Positions 25,801 through 34,712 are shown, counted from the first letter of the stretch. The stretch is 64,000 nucleotides of DNA from Lachnospiraceae bacterium UBA3850 (GCA_002392655.1 DGHK01000054.1:253-64252); one strand, 5' to 3'. Numbers and translations: made by a program. The notes: a model not told the origin generated them from the sequence alone.

Positions 25801-28800
25801 TTATAATCATTTCCGATGCCCTCCGCTCCTTCATCCGGCATGATAAATGTCGCATTTCCTCTATTCTTATATTTTTCATAATCACCGGCAAATATAACAT
25901 TTGTTACATCAACCCCGCCAGCTTCAGTTGCAACACTTTCATCAGTAACCGTCCAGAAGTCAAATATCTTCCTGTCACCCACCTTGGCTGCTATACTGAC
26001 CTTATCGGCTACGCTATATTTATATAATCTGTCCTCACCAGCTACCTCGTCTCTTACTATGACATCATGCTTACCATTCCCGATATTGATGTAGTAGTCC
26101 ACCTTCGCACTTCTTACACCATAAGACATATCATAGGTCGTTAGCTTATATGATTTATTTGTCTCATCACCCAGAGTAAGAGCTACTCCACCACGGTATA
26201 ATTGATTTTCAGAAAGAACAGTAGCACTATCCTCTCCATTTGTTATATCTGAAAGATCGTAATATATCGCCTCTCCGACTATATCTCTGTTCTCCAGTAT
26301 CAGCTTCTGGTCTCCGATCAGCCTGTTACTGTTCTTCTCCGGATCACTTTCTGCCGGAACAAGCTCTACCTCTTCGATTCCCGTTACCTTCTTCGTTGTT
26401 CCGGTTGCTGTTGGAGCTTCCACGCTTCCCGGTGCGACGATCTTATATACTTCAAAATCCCCTCTTGCATCTGTGTACCAGTCATCACTCATTCTGGTCC
26501 AGGCTATATTCACCTCAGGATAATGATTCATCAGTATATAAGATGAAAATGTAGCAAAGGTCGGAACATATGTCATGGTTCTGTCCATACCGTGTGCCCA
26601 CTTACTCAGATCAGTATGATCGCCCGGATCGTATTTATAGTCACCATCAACAAATCTGAACAGCATATTAGCTACTGTAGGCCAGTTCTTCTCCAGCTTT
26701 GTAACCTCTTCAGTGTCCAGATAGTCCAGCGCACCACTGTCCTTAAGATGATTCCAGAAGAACTTTACATATTTCTCTTTATTGCTTCCGCTCAGTTTAT
26801 TCCATTCTCCGATCAGATCATCATACATCTCGCGCATGGATATACCGGATCCACCTATGCTGGGGATCTTATCCATTATTGTTGATGCTCTGTCGATAAA
26901 TCCGGTAGTATTTTCTTCATCCATACTGAATACCAGCGCCATAGTATCTCTCATGGCACTCTGTATAGTCGTATAGCTCACATTGTTGATAGAGGTTTTC
27001 TCCTCTGCCCATACCTTTCTGCTGCTTACTGCCTGAGAATAGTGGCTCATTTCGGATGGACTCATTCCCTCCTGGAAGAATCTTATAAAATCTTCGATAA
27101 AGTCCTCGACTCTGTTATCATCATAGTCACCCTCTTCATACACCTTGGGCTTAGGGAAGAAGTTCATCGCCATAGGATGAAAATAGTCATCGAAGATAAG
27201 ATTCGGATCAATCGAATCAAGATGGTCATATATACTCTTGCCATAAAGAGATGTCTTTCCATCCCTGAACTTATTATATGCATCTGTTTTGGTATAAAGC
27301 TGCGAATTATCTGAATAGGTAGTAACAGTAGCTTCTGCCCCTCCCGTTCTCTTTACTGTCTCCACCTTTTTATCAGGCACATCAGCCGCTGCTGTTCCCG
27401 GAATATAATGATCAACACCATAACGCTTGAAGCCCATCTGTGTAGGGGCTACAAGAGGAACAACATCCGTTTTATTGATCAGATTGTGAATACAAAAATA
27501 CTTATCATCTTCCAGTTCCTGAGCCGCATCAGTTCCACCCTTTGCAGCTTCGCAGGGATATGCGAAGACCTGGTTATTCTTTCCAGCTTCACCGCTTCCA
27601 TTTGCATATTTTTCTATAAGCCTCTTAGCTGTCAGGTTGGCTGTTGCACCGGCACGTGAGAAACCAACAACCCAGAACTTTACTTTTCCTTCTTCCAGCT
27701 CATCCCTCAGCTTATACTTTTCAATATACTTATCTATCTCTCCTGTCACCTGATTTGCGGCATTGGCAAAGCCCTCTGCTTCTCCACTTGTACCAAGCGT
27801 TACATTGCTTGCCCATTCTGCCTCGTAGCCACCACCACGAACAGTTACAGGTATCAGAATGTATCCGGTTTTTTCACCATTTGCCTTCTCCAGCTCCTTG
27901 CTTGCTATAGTCACGCCGATAGAATCCGTGGTAGGCTTGTTGATCAGACTGTCATTTACATATATATTCTGATCCGGACATCCTATATCCGCCATAAATT
28001 GTCTTGCTCCGGCATGCTTATTGTAATAAGTATTGCCATTTGCATCCTCTTCTTCAAACTTTCTAAGATAAGTGCCTGCAAATGCCATTACCCAGGATGT
28101 GGTTGCAAGATGGTCATTATATACCGAAGGATCCGCATCAAAAAGTGCATCAGAATAATAGAAGACTCCGGTACGGTCATCAACACCGTTATCGGTTTCT
28201 TCATGGGTATAGAAGCCTCTTATCAGATTATAATCACTGCCGCTTACTCCACCTGCACCAACAGTACCAACGATTCCTGCTACATTATTTCCGCTGCTTT
28301 CTCTTTGGAATGCATCACCCGCATCATCTGCGGCAACATTAACAGGAGCCTTTACCGGTGCAGCAGAGCCCTTCTTATAATACAGTTTTCTGCTGTTCGG
28401 AGCAGGATCAAAATATATATAGTACCCCGAATTATCAGCCGTAATAAATCTCGAACAGTCCTTACTCTTGATAGTATCTCCAACCTTACCCTGAGTGATC
28501 ATGATCTGACCCTTATCCTCAGTATCATAGTATCCTATATGAACATCCGCACCCTTGATCAGACTGAAATTAACACGGTTGTCATCCGGATCACTATCGC
28601 TCATATACAGATTATTATTCGATCCATTGCCCGGATTATCCTTTATGACAGTTGCTCCGGTTACATTAAACTTTGTATCTATATTAGAGGAAACATATAC
28701 TCCTCCGCCGGATATTGATGCTCTGTTATTGGTAATATCACAGTTCGATATGGTATTCTTCTGCTTATTTATATATATACCACCACCACGCTCAGCAGCA

Positions 28801-29825
28801 TTTCCCCATATAACAAGATTTGACATGGTTATGGTATCATCATTGGAGTAGATAGCTCCACCATTCTTAGCTCTGTTACCTTCCAGAATCAGTCCGCTTA
28901 CGTCAAGTTCCTCTTCATTTATATAGATAGCGCCACCATCGTCAGCTGCCTCATTTCCGGATATAGTGGACTTTCTGTCTCCCTTCAGATAACCTCCTGC
29001 AGCATAGTTAAAGCCAACGCCTCCACCGTTTGTTCCCGAATAATTATCATCTATGTGAGAATTATTCAGTACTATCCTGTTTTTCGTTGTATTGGAATAT
29101 AGTCCTCCTCCTTCATTGTAGGCATAGCAGCCCGTGATAGTGGAATTATTCATAGTAAGTGAGATATTTCCATAGCTATGTGTACCATCGCCGTATAGGC
29201 TGATACCGCCTCCATTTCCATGAGACAGCAGATACTGTTCGGATCTGCAGCCTGCAATGGTAACATCATTCAAAGTAATCGTACTTGACTGATTGGCAAC
29301 AATAGCGCCTCCGCCTTTGGCATTATTGGCTCCTGTCAGAAGTCCTCCATACACGGTTATATCTTTTGTTCCATAGCTTTTTCTATTTGTGCCGACATAA
29401 GCCTTTACTGTATGAGAGATACTGCTGTTACCGCCATTAATGGTAAGCTTCGCCCCCTCACTTATGTATATAAGCTCGCCTTCCCACTTGTCCTTACCAT
29501 TTGCCGTCCTGTCTCTGCTGATCATATAGCCATTCATATTTAAAGTAACGGTACTGTTAGTCGGAATGATTACTCTGGTATCAAAATCCGAATCTGAGGC
29601 CGCATTCCAGTCTCTCAGCATTTCAATGGTAACTGTCTGACTTCTCATATCCTCAAGATCTTCTACAAAATCGTCAAAATCCGAATAAGACCTACCATTC
29701 ATTTTAGCAAAGTCATTTGCAGCAAATATGCTCCAGAAATCAGCCGGCATACCTGTAACTACTACAACAACCACCAGAAAACAGGCGATCAATCTACGCA
29801 TCCTTATTTGTAATCCTCTGTTCAT
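22860..29825 (-). CDS. Giant surface protein: beta-helix, lipase-like hydrolase, Ig-like modules, C-terminal anchor
   Basis: 2321 residues. A signal peptide is followed by a Gly-rich right-handed beta-helix (about 130-420, GGGxY/GGAIY repeats of the polymorphic-outer-membrane-repeat type). An alpha/beta-hydrolase-like domain has nucleophile motif GFSRAG (Ser about 722), then NKTDVVPLV and GVDHYIPG as likely Asp and His, as in class 3 lipases. Further on are Ig-like modules, a chitobiase C-terminal-like domain (WYTTDGSDPTVSD), paired Cys motifs (TCTEKGVRTYTCR, RTCRRCGEKETR), and a C-terminal ANTGDE, hydrophobic helix and basic tail that look like a degenerate sortase anchor. GGAG lies close before the ATG. 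It is in an operon between the double-glycine peptide and the AAA+ ATPase. Enzymatic role is inferred. Confidence 0.85.
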   Translation of the reverse strand: MNRGLQIRMRRLIACFLVVVVVVTGMPADFWSIFAANDFAKMNGRSYSDFDDFVEDLEDMRSQTVTIEMLRDWNAASDSDFDTRVIIPTNSTVTLNMNGYMISRDRTANGKDKWEGELIYISEGAKLTINGGNSSISHTVKAYVGTNRKSYGTKDITVYGGLLTGANNAKGGGAIVANQSSTITLNDVTIAGCRSEQYLLSHGNGGGISLYGDGTHSYGNISLTMNNSTITGCYAYNEGGGLYSNTTKNRIVLNNSHIDDNYSGTNGGGVGFNYAAGGYLKGDRKSTISGNEAADDGGAIYINEEELDVSGLILEGNRAKNGGAIYSNDDTITMSNLVIWGNAAERGGGIYINKQKNTISNCDITNNRASISGGGVYVSSNIDTKFNVTGATVIKDNPGNGSNNNLYMSDSDPDDNRVNFSLIKGADVHIGYYDTEDKGQIMITQGKVGDTIKSKDCSRFITADNSGYYIYFDPAPNSRKLYYKKGSAAPVKAPVNVAADDAGDAFQRESSGNNVAGIVGTVGAGGVSGSDYNLIRGFYTHEETDNGVDDRTGVFYYSDALFDADPSVYNDHLATTSWVMAFAGTYLRKFEEEDANGNTYYNKHAGARQFMADIGCPDQNIYVNDSLINKPTTDSIGVTIASKELEKANGEKTGYILIPVTVRGGGYEAEWASNVTLGTSGEAEGFANAANQVTGEIDKYIEKYKLRDELEEGKVKFWVVGFSRAGATANLTAKRLIEKYANGSGEAGKNNQVFAYPCEAAKGGTDAAQELEDDKYFCIHNLINKTDVVPLVAPTQMGFKRYGVDHYIPGTAAADVPDKKVETVKRTGGAEATVTTYSDNSQLYTKTDAYNKFRDGKTSLYGKSIYDHLDSIDPNLIFDDYFHPMAMNFFPKPKVYEEGDYDDNRVEDFIEDFIRFFQEGMSPSEMSHYSQAVSSRKVWAEEKTSINNVSYTTIQSAMRDTMALVFSMDEENTTGFIDRASTIMDKIPSIGGSGISMREMYDDLIGEWNKLSGSNKEKYVKFFWNHLKDSGALDYLDTEEVTKLEKNWPTVANMLFRFVDGDYKYDPGDHTDLSKWAHGMDRTMTYVPTFATFSSYILMNHYPEVNIAWTRMSDDWYTDARGDFEVYKIVAPGSVEAPTATGTTKKVTGIEEVELVPAESDPEKNSNRLIGDQKLILENRDIVGEAIYYDLSDITNGEDSATVLSENQLYRGGVALTLGDETNKSYKLTTYDMSYGVRSAKVDYYINIGNGKHDVIVRDEVAGEDRLYKYSVADKVSIAAKVGDRKIFDFWTVTDESVATEAGGVDVTNVIFAGDYEKYKNRGNATFIMPDEGAEGIGNDYKLMFKANYRDRISEIATLIDAPVAGQSLDTDAVVSFNTVEGSYTYPVVWTYSVTEETDDGTVEKTVVDSGNAYNSTAYTATVTIPMNPEQYIAFTSDVAGTVNEETAVATKYDSDGHATVSFTFPATAESGGEEAPEELINVKLKAYDMNLGTVDENMTVDLYAKQGQMVSIAAIDVPNEKFIVWDGIYYNGDVYSRIDVSQEYERSISIQIPEGLTSSEVIVQADYIPLVNNIAVTVDTPEGGTELSPAVTAMDVTVSNTYSIAPECVELTWTPEPLTGESGGKIADYEVPYTANVKLRPYSDGEYADKIKATRLEDGQEVYMAAVFFYADNVTASVNGFPANLDDVEDVVSYTFPTTKYKLAADVEDPSDVYGIPHGADLEAVSRYLPKTVKIRLDNGIEADVIPEWTLVPEIPADQREEVIWTATGVVTLPDIVENPYEYDTTVTMNLVVDEAAHAASPDAELASGKYLYDQVTSLSTDTEGGAIWYTTDGSDPTVSDTSRLYEGESISIRREDLPEGETSITIRAYTIRDGLWDSNISTYVYEFTNEVPIPMGADSIYDGEAKIGVSGSEFYTLSGEGITIDKNGNVVATDAGTYTVRAKINEGFVWLLEEGTDGADSITGLEDQIIVFTISPVDITEAAELIAEEKYDSVDELKKALRVMLDETELVQGRDYDISITQTSDGEVTVTVTGKGNYTGTVTGNYQVSIEEPAHEHDWDEGRITTEPTCTEKGVRTYTCRLDSSHTKTEDIPALGHDWSDWTVTKEATETEEGEEIRTCRRCGEKETRAIPVSDENAVTYRAISGDGNVWTKGSGVTSDFRFQRSVKDEETFNRFRKVLIDGKEIEASNYEASAGSVIIKLSAAYLETLTVGEHQITVVFDDGSANAGFTVNAAPDQSNGAQNGTDNTQNNTNNKPGNAPDNKANNTGSKPAANTGSKPAANTGDEMNLGMWWFLLVASALAIVVIFEIRMKARKLKK

Positions 29826-29864
29826 ATTATCTCCAAACTATACTTAATACATACCACTTATTTA

Positions 29865-30098
29865 TCAAAGCGAATCAGGATTCAATTCCATTCTGATGAC
29901 ATAAGCAAGCGCATCACAAACTACAGCCCATTCTTCCGGAGTACATAACTTCTCCAGCCTGCGCCATTCTCTATGTGGGATACCATACTTAAGTACTAAT
30001 GGTTCAACATGATACCAGAAGTAATGATAAGCGCTTCTCTGACCTCCCGACACTTTATCCAGATCATCTTGACTTAGTTTTAAACTATTATCTTCCAT
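29865..30098 (-). CDS. 77-aa peptide with bacteriocin-type double-glycine leader
   Basis: The N-terminus MEDNSLKLSQDDLDKVSGG matches the double-glycine leader consensus (LSxDELDxVSGG) that C39 peptidase-ABC exporters cleave after GG. Cleavage would release a core of about 58 residues rich in Tyr/Trp/His (RSAYHYFWYHVEPLVLKYG at its start) with two Cys about 14 residues apart. CAGGAG precedes the ATG. It is 47 bases after the GH2 gene and 39 before the giant surface protein, on the same strand. No C39 exporter or modification enzyme is encoded in the window. It may be a bacteriocin, a signal peptide, or a domesticated leader-like protein; the core resembles nothing I recognise. Confidence 0.75.
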   Translation of the reverse strand: MEDNSLKLSQDDLDKVSGGQRSAYHYFWYHVEPLVLKYGIPHREWRRLEKLCTPEEWAVVCDALAYVIRMELNPDSL

Positions 30099-30145
30099 TT
30101 TTATAATCTCCTGGCATCATATCTCTGTTTCGGTTTCCTGCTCTT

Positions 30146-33100
30146 TTAGCCCTCTGGTACAAACTTAAAATCTATAAAATCAAAATCCGAACCCGGAAGA
30201 AATATGAAGTTTACCTTTCCGTTTCCTCTGAAGCTCTCCAGCGGAAATGTTATAGTCTGTATACTCTCTGATTCAGGAAACTCCACCATCCTTGCTGTTA
30301 TATCTTCACCATCAAAAAATCTTATATGAATGGGGTTGGCATTTCCATTTGCCCTTCCTGTTATAGTCACTGCTGAAACCCCGCTATTCATATCCAGATC
30401 CCTGAATTCGATATCTACATTATTGCCGATTGAATATATCCCGTCAACTCTTTCTTTAAATCTGTCACCCGTTATCATCTGATGATCCGTGGCTTTTATG
30501 AGGGCATAGGCCTTTTCTTCATATATCATTCTGAAACCGCCCAGGACAAATCCATGCTCAAATCTGAACACTATACTTCTCACCCCCCTCAGTCTTTTAG
30601 AAAGTGAAAATGTATATTCCTGAAGTACATTATATTCAGTTGGAACTCTGTAGATATCTTTACACAGAAGCTCGCCCACATCCGGCTCTCCGTCCCAGAT
30701 TTCTACAGCCTCCTCATCCCGGAAGGAGAACAGCGAGAGAACCAGCTTATCAGAACCAAAGCTTCCAAAATCCACATTATCAAAGCGTATGATATTTCCA
30801 TCGCCAAAGTTTACGCTTCCCCTAAAGGATAGGAGTGCAGCTTCTTTACTATAGGAATACTGACAGCCATATACAAAGCTGTATGCATCCAGCGCTGTAT
30901 TTCCGAAGCCCTGAACACTCATCTCAAGCTCTGATATAACCTCCGGATGATCCTTTCCATTTCCGGCACATGCCATAAGGCGAAGCTCTCCATCACTCAC
31001 GGCTGTAACCCTTACTGTATCACCCTGCCTGTATATCCCCGGCGCCCTTTCCTGCTTATTTATCTTTACTTCCTTCTCCCGGCTATTTTCCCCCGAGTCC
31101 TTCTCCCGACTGTTCATTCTGCCAGCAGAATGTTCCCCGCTTATTTCCGGCCCGCCGCCTTGTATATCTATCTTTACAGCACTGCTCTCTATCCCGTCCA
31201 GTGTCATGGCCTTTATTAATATATCATCGTAGGTTGCATTTTCAGGATAGATGCGTACTGAAAATTCTGCCGATGAACATTCAGGACTCAGCACTCCCTT
31301 ATACCCGTCAGATATAGAACTGATTTCAAGCTTTCTGACCGGAATCTCATACTCTTTATTATCCGGAAGAGTATTCAGCAATTCTTCTCTGTAATTATCT
31401 TTCGGTTCACCCAAAGAAACTCCTGAACATTCTACACTTTCAGTAAATGCCACACCTTTTCTGGGTTTTCCCGGCACGGAGGCAAATGTCAGCGAAGCAC
31501 TCTCTAGTCCACAAGACACTGCTTCAACAGTAATCTCTCCCGCTTCCAGAGTCGGCGCTATTATGGCTATCAGCTTCCCTGAAAAAAGCTTTCTGGAACA
31601 GGTTTTATACTGATCATAGTCCGTGCTGTCACCATTATCCATGCCAACAAGTCTTGCCGGTCCTGCAACCTTCAAGTTTATACGGTTCCTTGCGTTCCTG
31701 ACCTCATTTCCGTCTTTATCCAGTACGGATATCTGAACAAACTGCAGATCCTCACCATCAGCAGCTATACTGTCATACTCGGCTTTCAGCTTTATGGAAA
31801 CAGGATCACCAAATCCCGGCGCCTCATCAACGGCTGCCACATTTCCCTTATCATCATAGGCCTCTGCCCGAAGCCACCCCTTCACATATGGAATCTGAAA
31901 ATGCGCCGCAAAGTCCTCCCCCTTCAGTGGATCCAGCTCTTTTTCGCCTATCTTCTCACCATTTAAGAATAGCGCCACATTAGGTGCATTTGAATATATC
32001 TCAACATCTATCAACTGTCCCTCATTAAAGTCCCAGTAAGGAGATATATGAACAAAGGGCTCCTTCTCAAACGGTACCCATGCAGACTTGATTATATAAG
32101 CTGTATCCTTGTAGAAGCCCGCTGTATCTATATGACCAAAGAAGGAATTCTTGGAAAAGTACGGCGTCGGTTCTCCTATATAGTCCCATCCCGTCCAGAT
32201 AAACTGTCCTGCCGAGTAGCCGCGGTCACGGTCATTTTTGATAAAGCTCTGAACGGATGCCGCTCCCCAGTTGGTCGAACAGTTATCTAATGATGAGCAT
32301 TGACCATCCTCATAGGTAAGCAGTCTGTTACTTCTGGGAAAATGATATATCCCCCGGCTCTGTACAGTAGATGCTGTCTCGCTTCCATATATACACCAGT
32401 CAGGAAACCTTTCGTGGTGCTCATCATATACTCTTTCCAGATAGTTATAACCGGAAAGCTCAAATACAGCCTGGGATTTCTGTGCATTTTCCCATGCCAC
32501 ATAGTTAGAGGCAATCGTGGTATATGCATTATGTCGTGAGTCAAATCTGCGAACCGCATTACATAGACGCTCTGCAATCTCAACCGCCTTTATATCATTT
32601 GTGTCCGGAATCTCATTTCCACAGGACCACATTATTACTGATGGATGGTTTCTGTCTCTCTTCACCCACGCCTCTACGTCCTTCTCGCACCACTCATGGA
32701 AGAATATTCCATAATCATACTCTGTCTTCGGCATCTCCCACATATCAAATGCATCCGAATCAATAAGTATACCCATCTCATCAGCCAGCTCCATAAGTCC
32801 AACCGCCGGAGGATTGTGACTGGTACGAATAGCATTTATTCCTATAGCCTTCAGTTTCTCGATCTGCCTTCTTGCAGCCTTTTTGTTAAATGCCGCTCCC
32901 AGTGCTCCCAGATCATGGTGCTGACAGGCTCCATTTATTTTTACATGCCGTCCATTCAGAAAGAAGCCCTCATCCGGTGTAAAGAGTATAGTTCTGAAGC
33001 CTACCTGCTGCCGGAAGCTGTCGAGGAGCTTTTCTTCTTTATATAATGAGGTTATCAGAGTATATAGATACGGAGAGTCTATATCCCATAGCTTCGGCGT

Positions 33101-34027
33101 GGCAACTGTAAAGTCCGATACCACAGTTATAAGGTCACCTTCTACTGCCGCATTTTCCTGACACTGCTTTACCTCATTACCATCCATATCAATCAGCGTA
33201 TGGACTATTGTTACATACATAGGGGTTTTTGCTCTGCTATTTACTATCTCAGCCTCTATCGTGACCTTATAATCTGTGCCGGAAACAGTGCTCACACCTG
33301 CTTTAGTGACTACGTCGGAGTCTGCTTTCACGTCTGCTTTAGTGCCTACGTCGGAGTCTGCTCTCATGTCTGCTTCTGCGCCTACATCGGTGTCTGCCTC
33401 CTCCCCATCATCAGCATGTACCGGCTTCATTTCCCTATCTACTGCCTCTGCATGAAAATATATGGAATTCTCAGCAATATGTACCGGCTCTTTTTCGAGA
33501 AGATATACATCTCTATATATCCCCGCCCCTGAATACCATCTGGTGTTGGGAGAGCGGTAATCCACATATACAAGAAGGTGATTAGCCCCATCCTGCTGAT
33601 AAGGAGTGAGATCCACTTCAAAGGATGTATATCCATAAGGCCAAAAGAATATCTTTTGTCCATTCAGATATATAGAGGTTCTCATGTAAACGCCTTCAAA
33701 GTAGATAGAGTTTGCCTTTGAAGCATCCAGCATAAGTGTACGCTCATATACTCCTACTGATGACTGATATAGATTATTTGTATCATATATCATCCAGTCA
33801 TGAGGCAGATCAACAGGTCTGGTCCGAGACAGAATCTGTTGGTTACGTATTCTGTCATTAGCTCCGGTAGAGGCAACTGGAGGAGTAGTACCAGCAGTGT
33901 CTGCAACGCAAGTAAAAGTAGCAGCACCTTCTCCACTTTGCTCTGACAACAGCCTTACCACATCCTCGTAGCTTGTCTCAGCCGCAAACTTTGTAAAAAC
34001 CCAGCCATCATTTATCAGACTTCTCAT
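30146..34027 (-). CDS. Glycoside hydrolase family 2 (beta-galactosidase-like) with C-terminal CBMs
   Basis: 1293 residues without a signal peptide, so probably cytoplasmic. The sugar-binding N-domain has RPVDLPHDWMIYDTNN, followed by an Ig-like domain and a TIM barrel with acid/base Glu in HPSVIMWSCGNEIPD (about 472) and nucleophile Glu in CIYGSETAST (about 548). The C-terminal half carries Ig-like modules and two beta-sandwich domains (NTALDAYSFVYG, GDGNIIRFDNVDFGS, DFDFIDFKFVPEG) resembling CBM6. A 36-bp tandem repeat inserts an Ala/Asp/Val-rich segment near residue 220. The start at 34027 has AAGGAG six bases upstream; 34096 has none. It is the first gene of the four-gene operon; substrate is probably a plant or mucin galactoside. 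Confidence 0.88.
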   Translation of the reverse strand: MRSLINDGWVFTKFAAETSYEDVVRLLSEQSGEGAATFTCVADTAGTTPPVASTGANDRIRNQQILSRTRPVDLPHDWMIYDTNNLYQSSVGVYERTLMLDASKANSIYFEGVYMRTSIYLNGQKIFFWPYGYTSFEVDLTPYQQDGANHLLVYVDYRSPNTRWYSGAGIYRDVYLLEKEPVHIAENSIYFHAEAVDREMKPVHADDGEEADTDVGAEADMRADSDVGTKADVKADSDVVTKAGVSTVSGTDYKVTIEAEIVNSRAKTPMYVTIVHTLIDMDGNEVKQCQENAAVEGDLITVVSDFTVATPKLWDIDSPYLYTLITSLYKEEKLLDSFRQQVGFRTILFTPDEGFFLNGRHVKINGACQHHDLGALGAAFNKKAARRQIEKLKAIGINAIRTSHNPPAVGLMELADEMGILIDSDAFDMWEMPKTEYDYGIFFHEWCEKDVEAWVKRDRNHPSVIMWSCGNEIPDTNDIKAVEIAERLCNAVRRFDSRHNAYTTIASNYVAWENAQKSQAVFELSGYNYLERVYDEHHERFPDWCIYGSETASTVQSRGIYHFPRSNRLLTYEDGQCSSLDNCSTNWGAASVQSFIKNDRDRGYSAGQFIWTGWDYIGEPTPYFSKNSFFGHIDTAGFYKDTAYIIKSAWVPFEKEPFVHISPYWDFNEGQLIDVEIYSNAPNVALFLNGEKIGEKELDPLKGEDFAAHFQIPYVKGWLRAEAYDDKGNVAAVDEAPGFGDPVSIKLKAEYDSIAADGEDLQFVQISVLDKDGNEVRNARNRINLKVAGPARLVGMDNGDSTDYDQYKTCSRKLFSGKLIAIIAPTLEAGEITVEAVSCGLESASLTFASVPGKPRKGVAFTESVECSGVSLGEPKDNYREELLNTLPDNKEYEIPVRKLEISSISDGYKGVLSPECSSAEFSVRIYPENATYDDILIKAMTLDGIESSAVKIDIQGGGPEISGEHSAGRMNSREKDSGENSREKEVKINKQERAPGIYRQGDTVRVTAVSDGELRLMACAGNGKDHPEVISELEMSVQGFGNTALDAYSFVYGCQYSYSKEAALLSFRGSVNFGDGNIIRFDNVDFGSFGSDKLVLSLFSFRDEEAVEIWDGEPDVGELLCKDIYRVPTEYNVLQEYTFSLSKRLRGVRSIVFRFEHGFVLGGFRMIYEEKAYALIKATDHQMITGDRFKERVDGIYSIGNNVDIEFRDLDMNSGVSAVTITGRANGNANPIHIRFFDGEDITARMVEFPESESIQTITFPLESFRGNGKVNFIFLPGSDFDFIDFKFVPEG
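33301..33402 (-). repeat. 36-bp in-frame tandem repeat inside the GH2 gene
   Basis: Units 33301-33336, 33337-33372 and a partial third encode repeats of ADSDVGTKADVK type in the Ig-like domain after the sugar-binding domain. It adds a flexible acidic insert that is unusual in this family. Confidence 0.85.
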
Positions 34028-34049
34028 AACCATCTCCTTACTCAAACCA

Positions 34050-34139
34050 ACTCCATCCCCAGCTCTATGCTTATCAAGCCACCTGATCTTGTTCACTCCA
34101 TCCCCAACTCTATGCTTATCAATCTACCTGATCATATTT
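34050..34139 (-). repeat. 45-bp tandem duplication in the GH2 gene leader
   Basis: ACTCCATCCCC-A-CTCTATGC begins at 34050 and again at 34095; the copies differ at a few positions. It lies immediately upstream of the GH2 ribosome binding site, probably in the 5' untranslated region. Confidence 0.85.
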
Positions 34140-34231
34140 CATGTTACTATTCACGGTTAACTCATCAAACACTCCTGTTTTCACACACATAATAAAAATT
34201 TTATAAAAAAAACTGTAAATTGCCAAAGAGT

Positions 34232-34246
34232 GCTGCGCTTTTGTTA
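34232..34246 (+). promoter_or_regulatory. Promoter-like motif (third copy)
   Basis: GCTGCGCTTTTGTTA, preceded by TGCCAA as at the calpain-like gene. A TATTAT hexamer follows ten bases later. It faces the gene remnant at 34304. Confidence 0.4.
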
Positions 34247-34303
34247 TGCGATGAGTATTATTTTATCATAAAATGTTTAATCGTTATATAATAAAAACCC
34301 TGA

Positions 34304-34549
34304 ATAAAGGAGATAAATGGTAAATATGGCTATCTAAAGAGATATAAGCATATTAGTAATAATCTTATATATAATATAGCCGTTGCAAATGTACTCAAAA
34401 AGCCTGAGAATACCAAGATGCTTGACAAGTCAACTGAAAGGCAGATGGAAAAGTACCAGGAAAGAATACGTGAAAACGCCAGAGATTTTGCCAGAAAAAA
34501 AGCTGAAGCACGAAAGGATGCAAAGAAATACGCAAAGCTTAATATCTAA
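34304..34549 (+). pseudogene. Remnant or frameshifted small gene, Lys/Arg-rich
   Basis: An open frame between stops at 34301 and 34547 reads LKKPENTKMLDKSTERQMEK followed by RKKAEARKDAKKYAKLNI, with strong protein-like codon use but no start codon at its head. An AAGGAG with ATG five bases on (34317) lies in another frame that stops after six codons, so a one-base frameshift or 5' loss is likely. The C-terminal style resembles the tail of the calpain-like protein, and the upstream motif is shared with it. It is probably the end of a lost paralogue. Confidence 0.4.
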
Positions 34550-34601
34550 TCTTATAACGATCTAACAGGGAGTCCTAATCCTTATCACTATCTGACAAAG
34601 G

Positions 34602-34628
34602 AGCAGGCTCCTTGTTATAATAATTATA
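34602..34628 (+). repeat. Degenerate 27-bp hairpin repeat
   Basis: By eye 20 of 27 positions match GTGACAAGG-GGACAGGCA-CCTTGTCAC. The hairpin is kept through compensating changes (GGAGC/GCTCC), suggesting an old copy whose stem was maintained. Confidence 0.55.
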
Positions 34629-34659
34629 ACAGTAATCATATACTGCAAATCAAAAAATC

Positions 34660-34700
34660 TGTCGGCTCATATTGGGCTGACAGATTTTTATATTGCACTT
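34660..34700 (-). terminator. Bidirectional terminator
   Basis: AAATCTGTCGGC pairs with GCTGACAGATTT (one mismatch), flanked by A and T runs on both sides. It terminates the HExxH gene on the minus strand and can serve the remnant on the plus strand. Confidence 0.8.
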
Positions 34701-34712
34701 TCCTTTGCGATT

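Noticed and set aside
34383-34565. 60-codon plus-strand frame
   Set aside because: The frame one base away has far better protein-like composition (KKAEARKDAKK); this one is its shadow.
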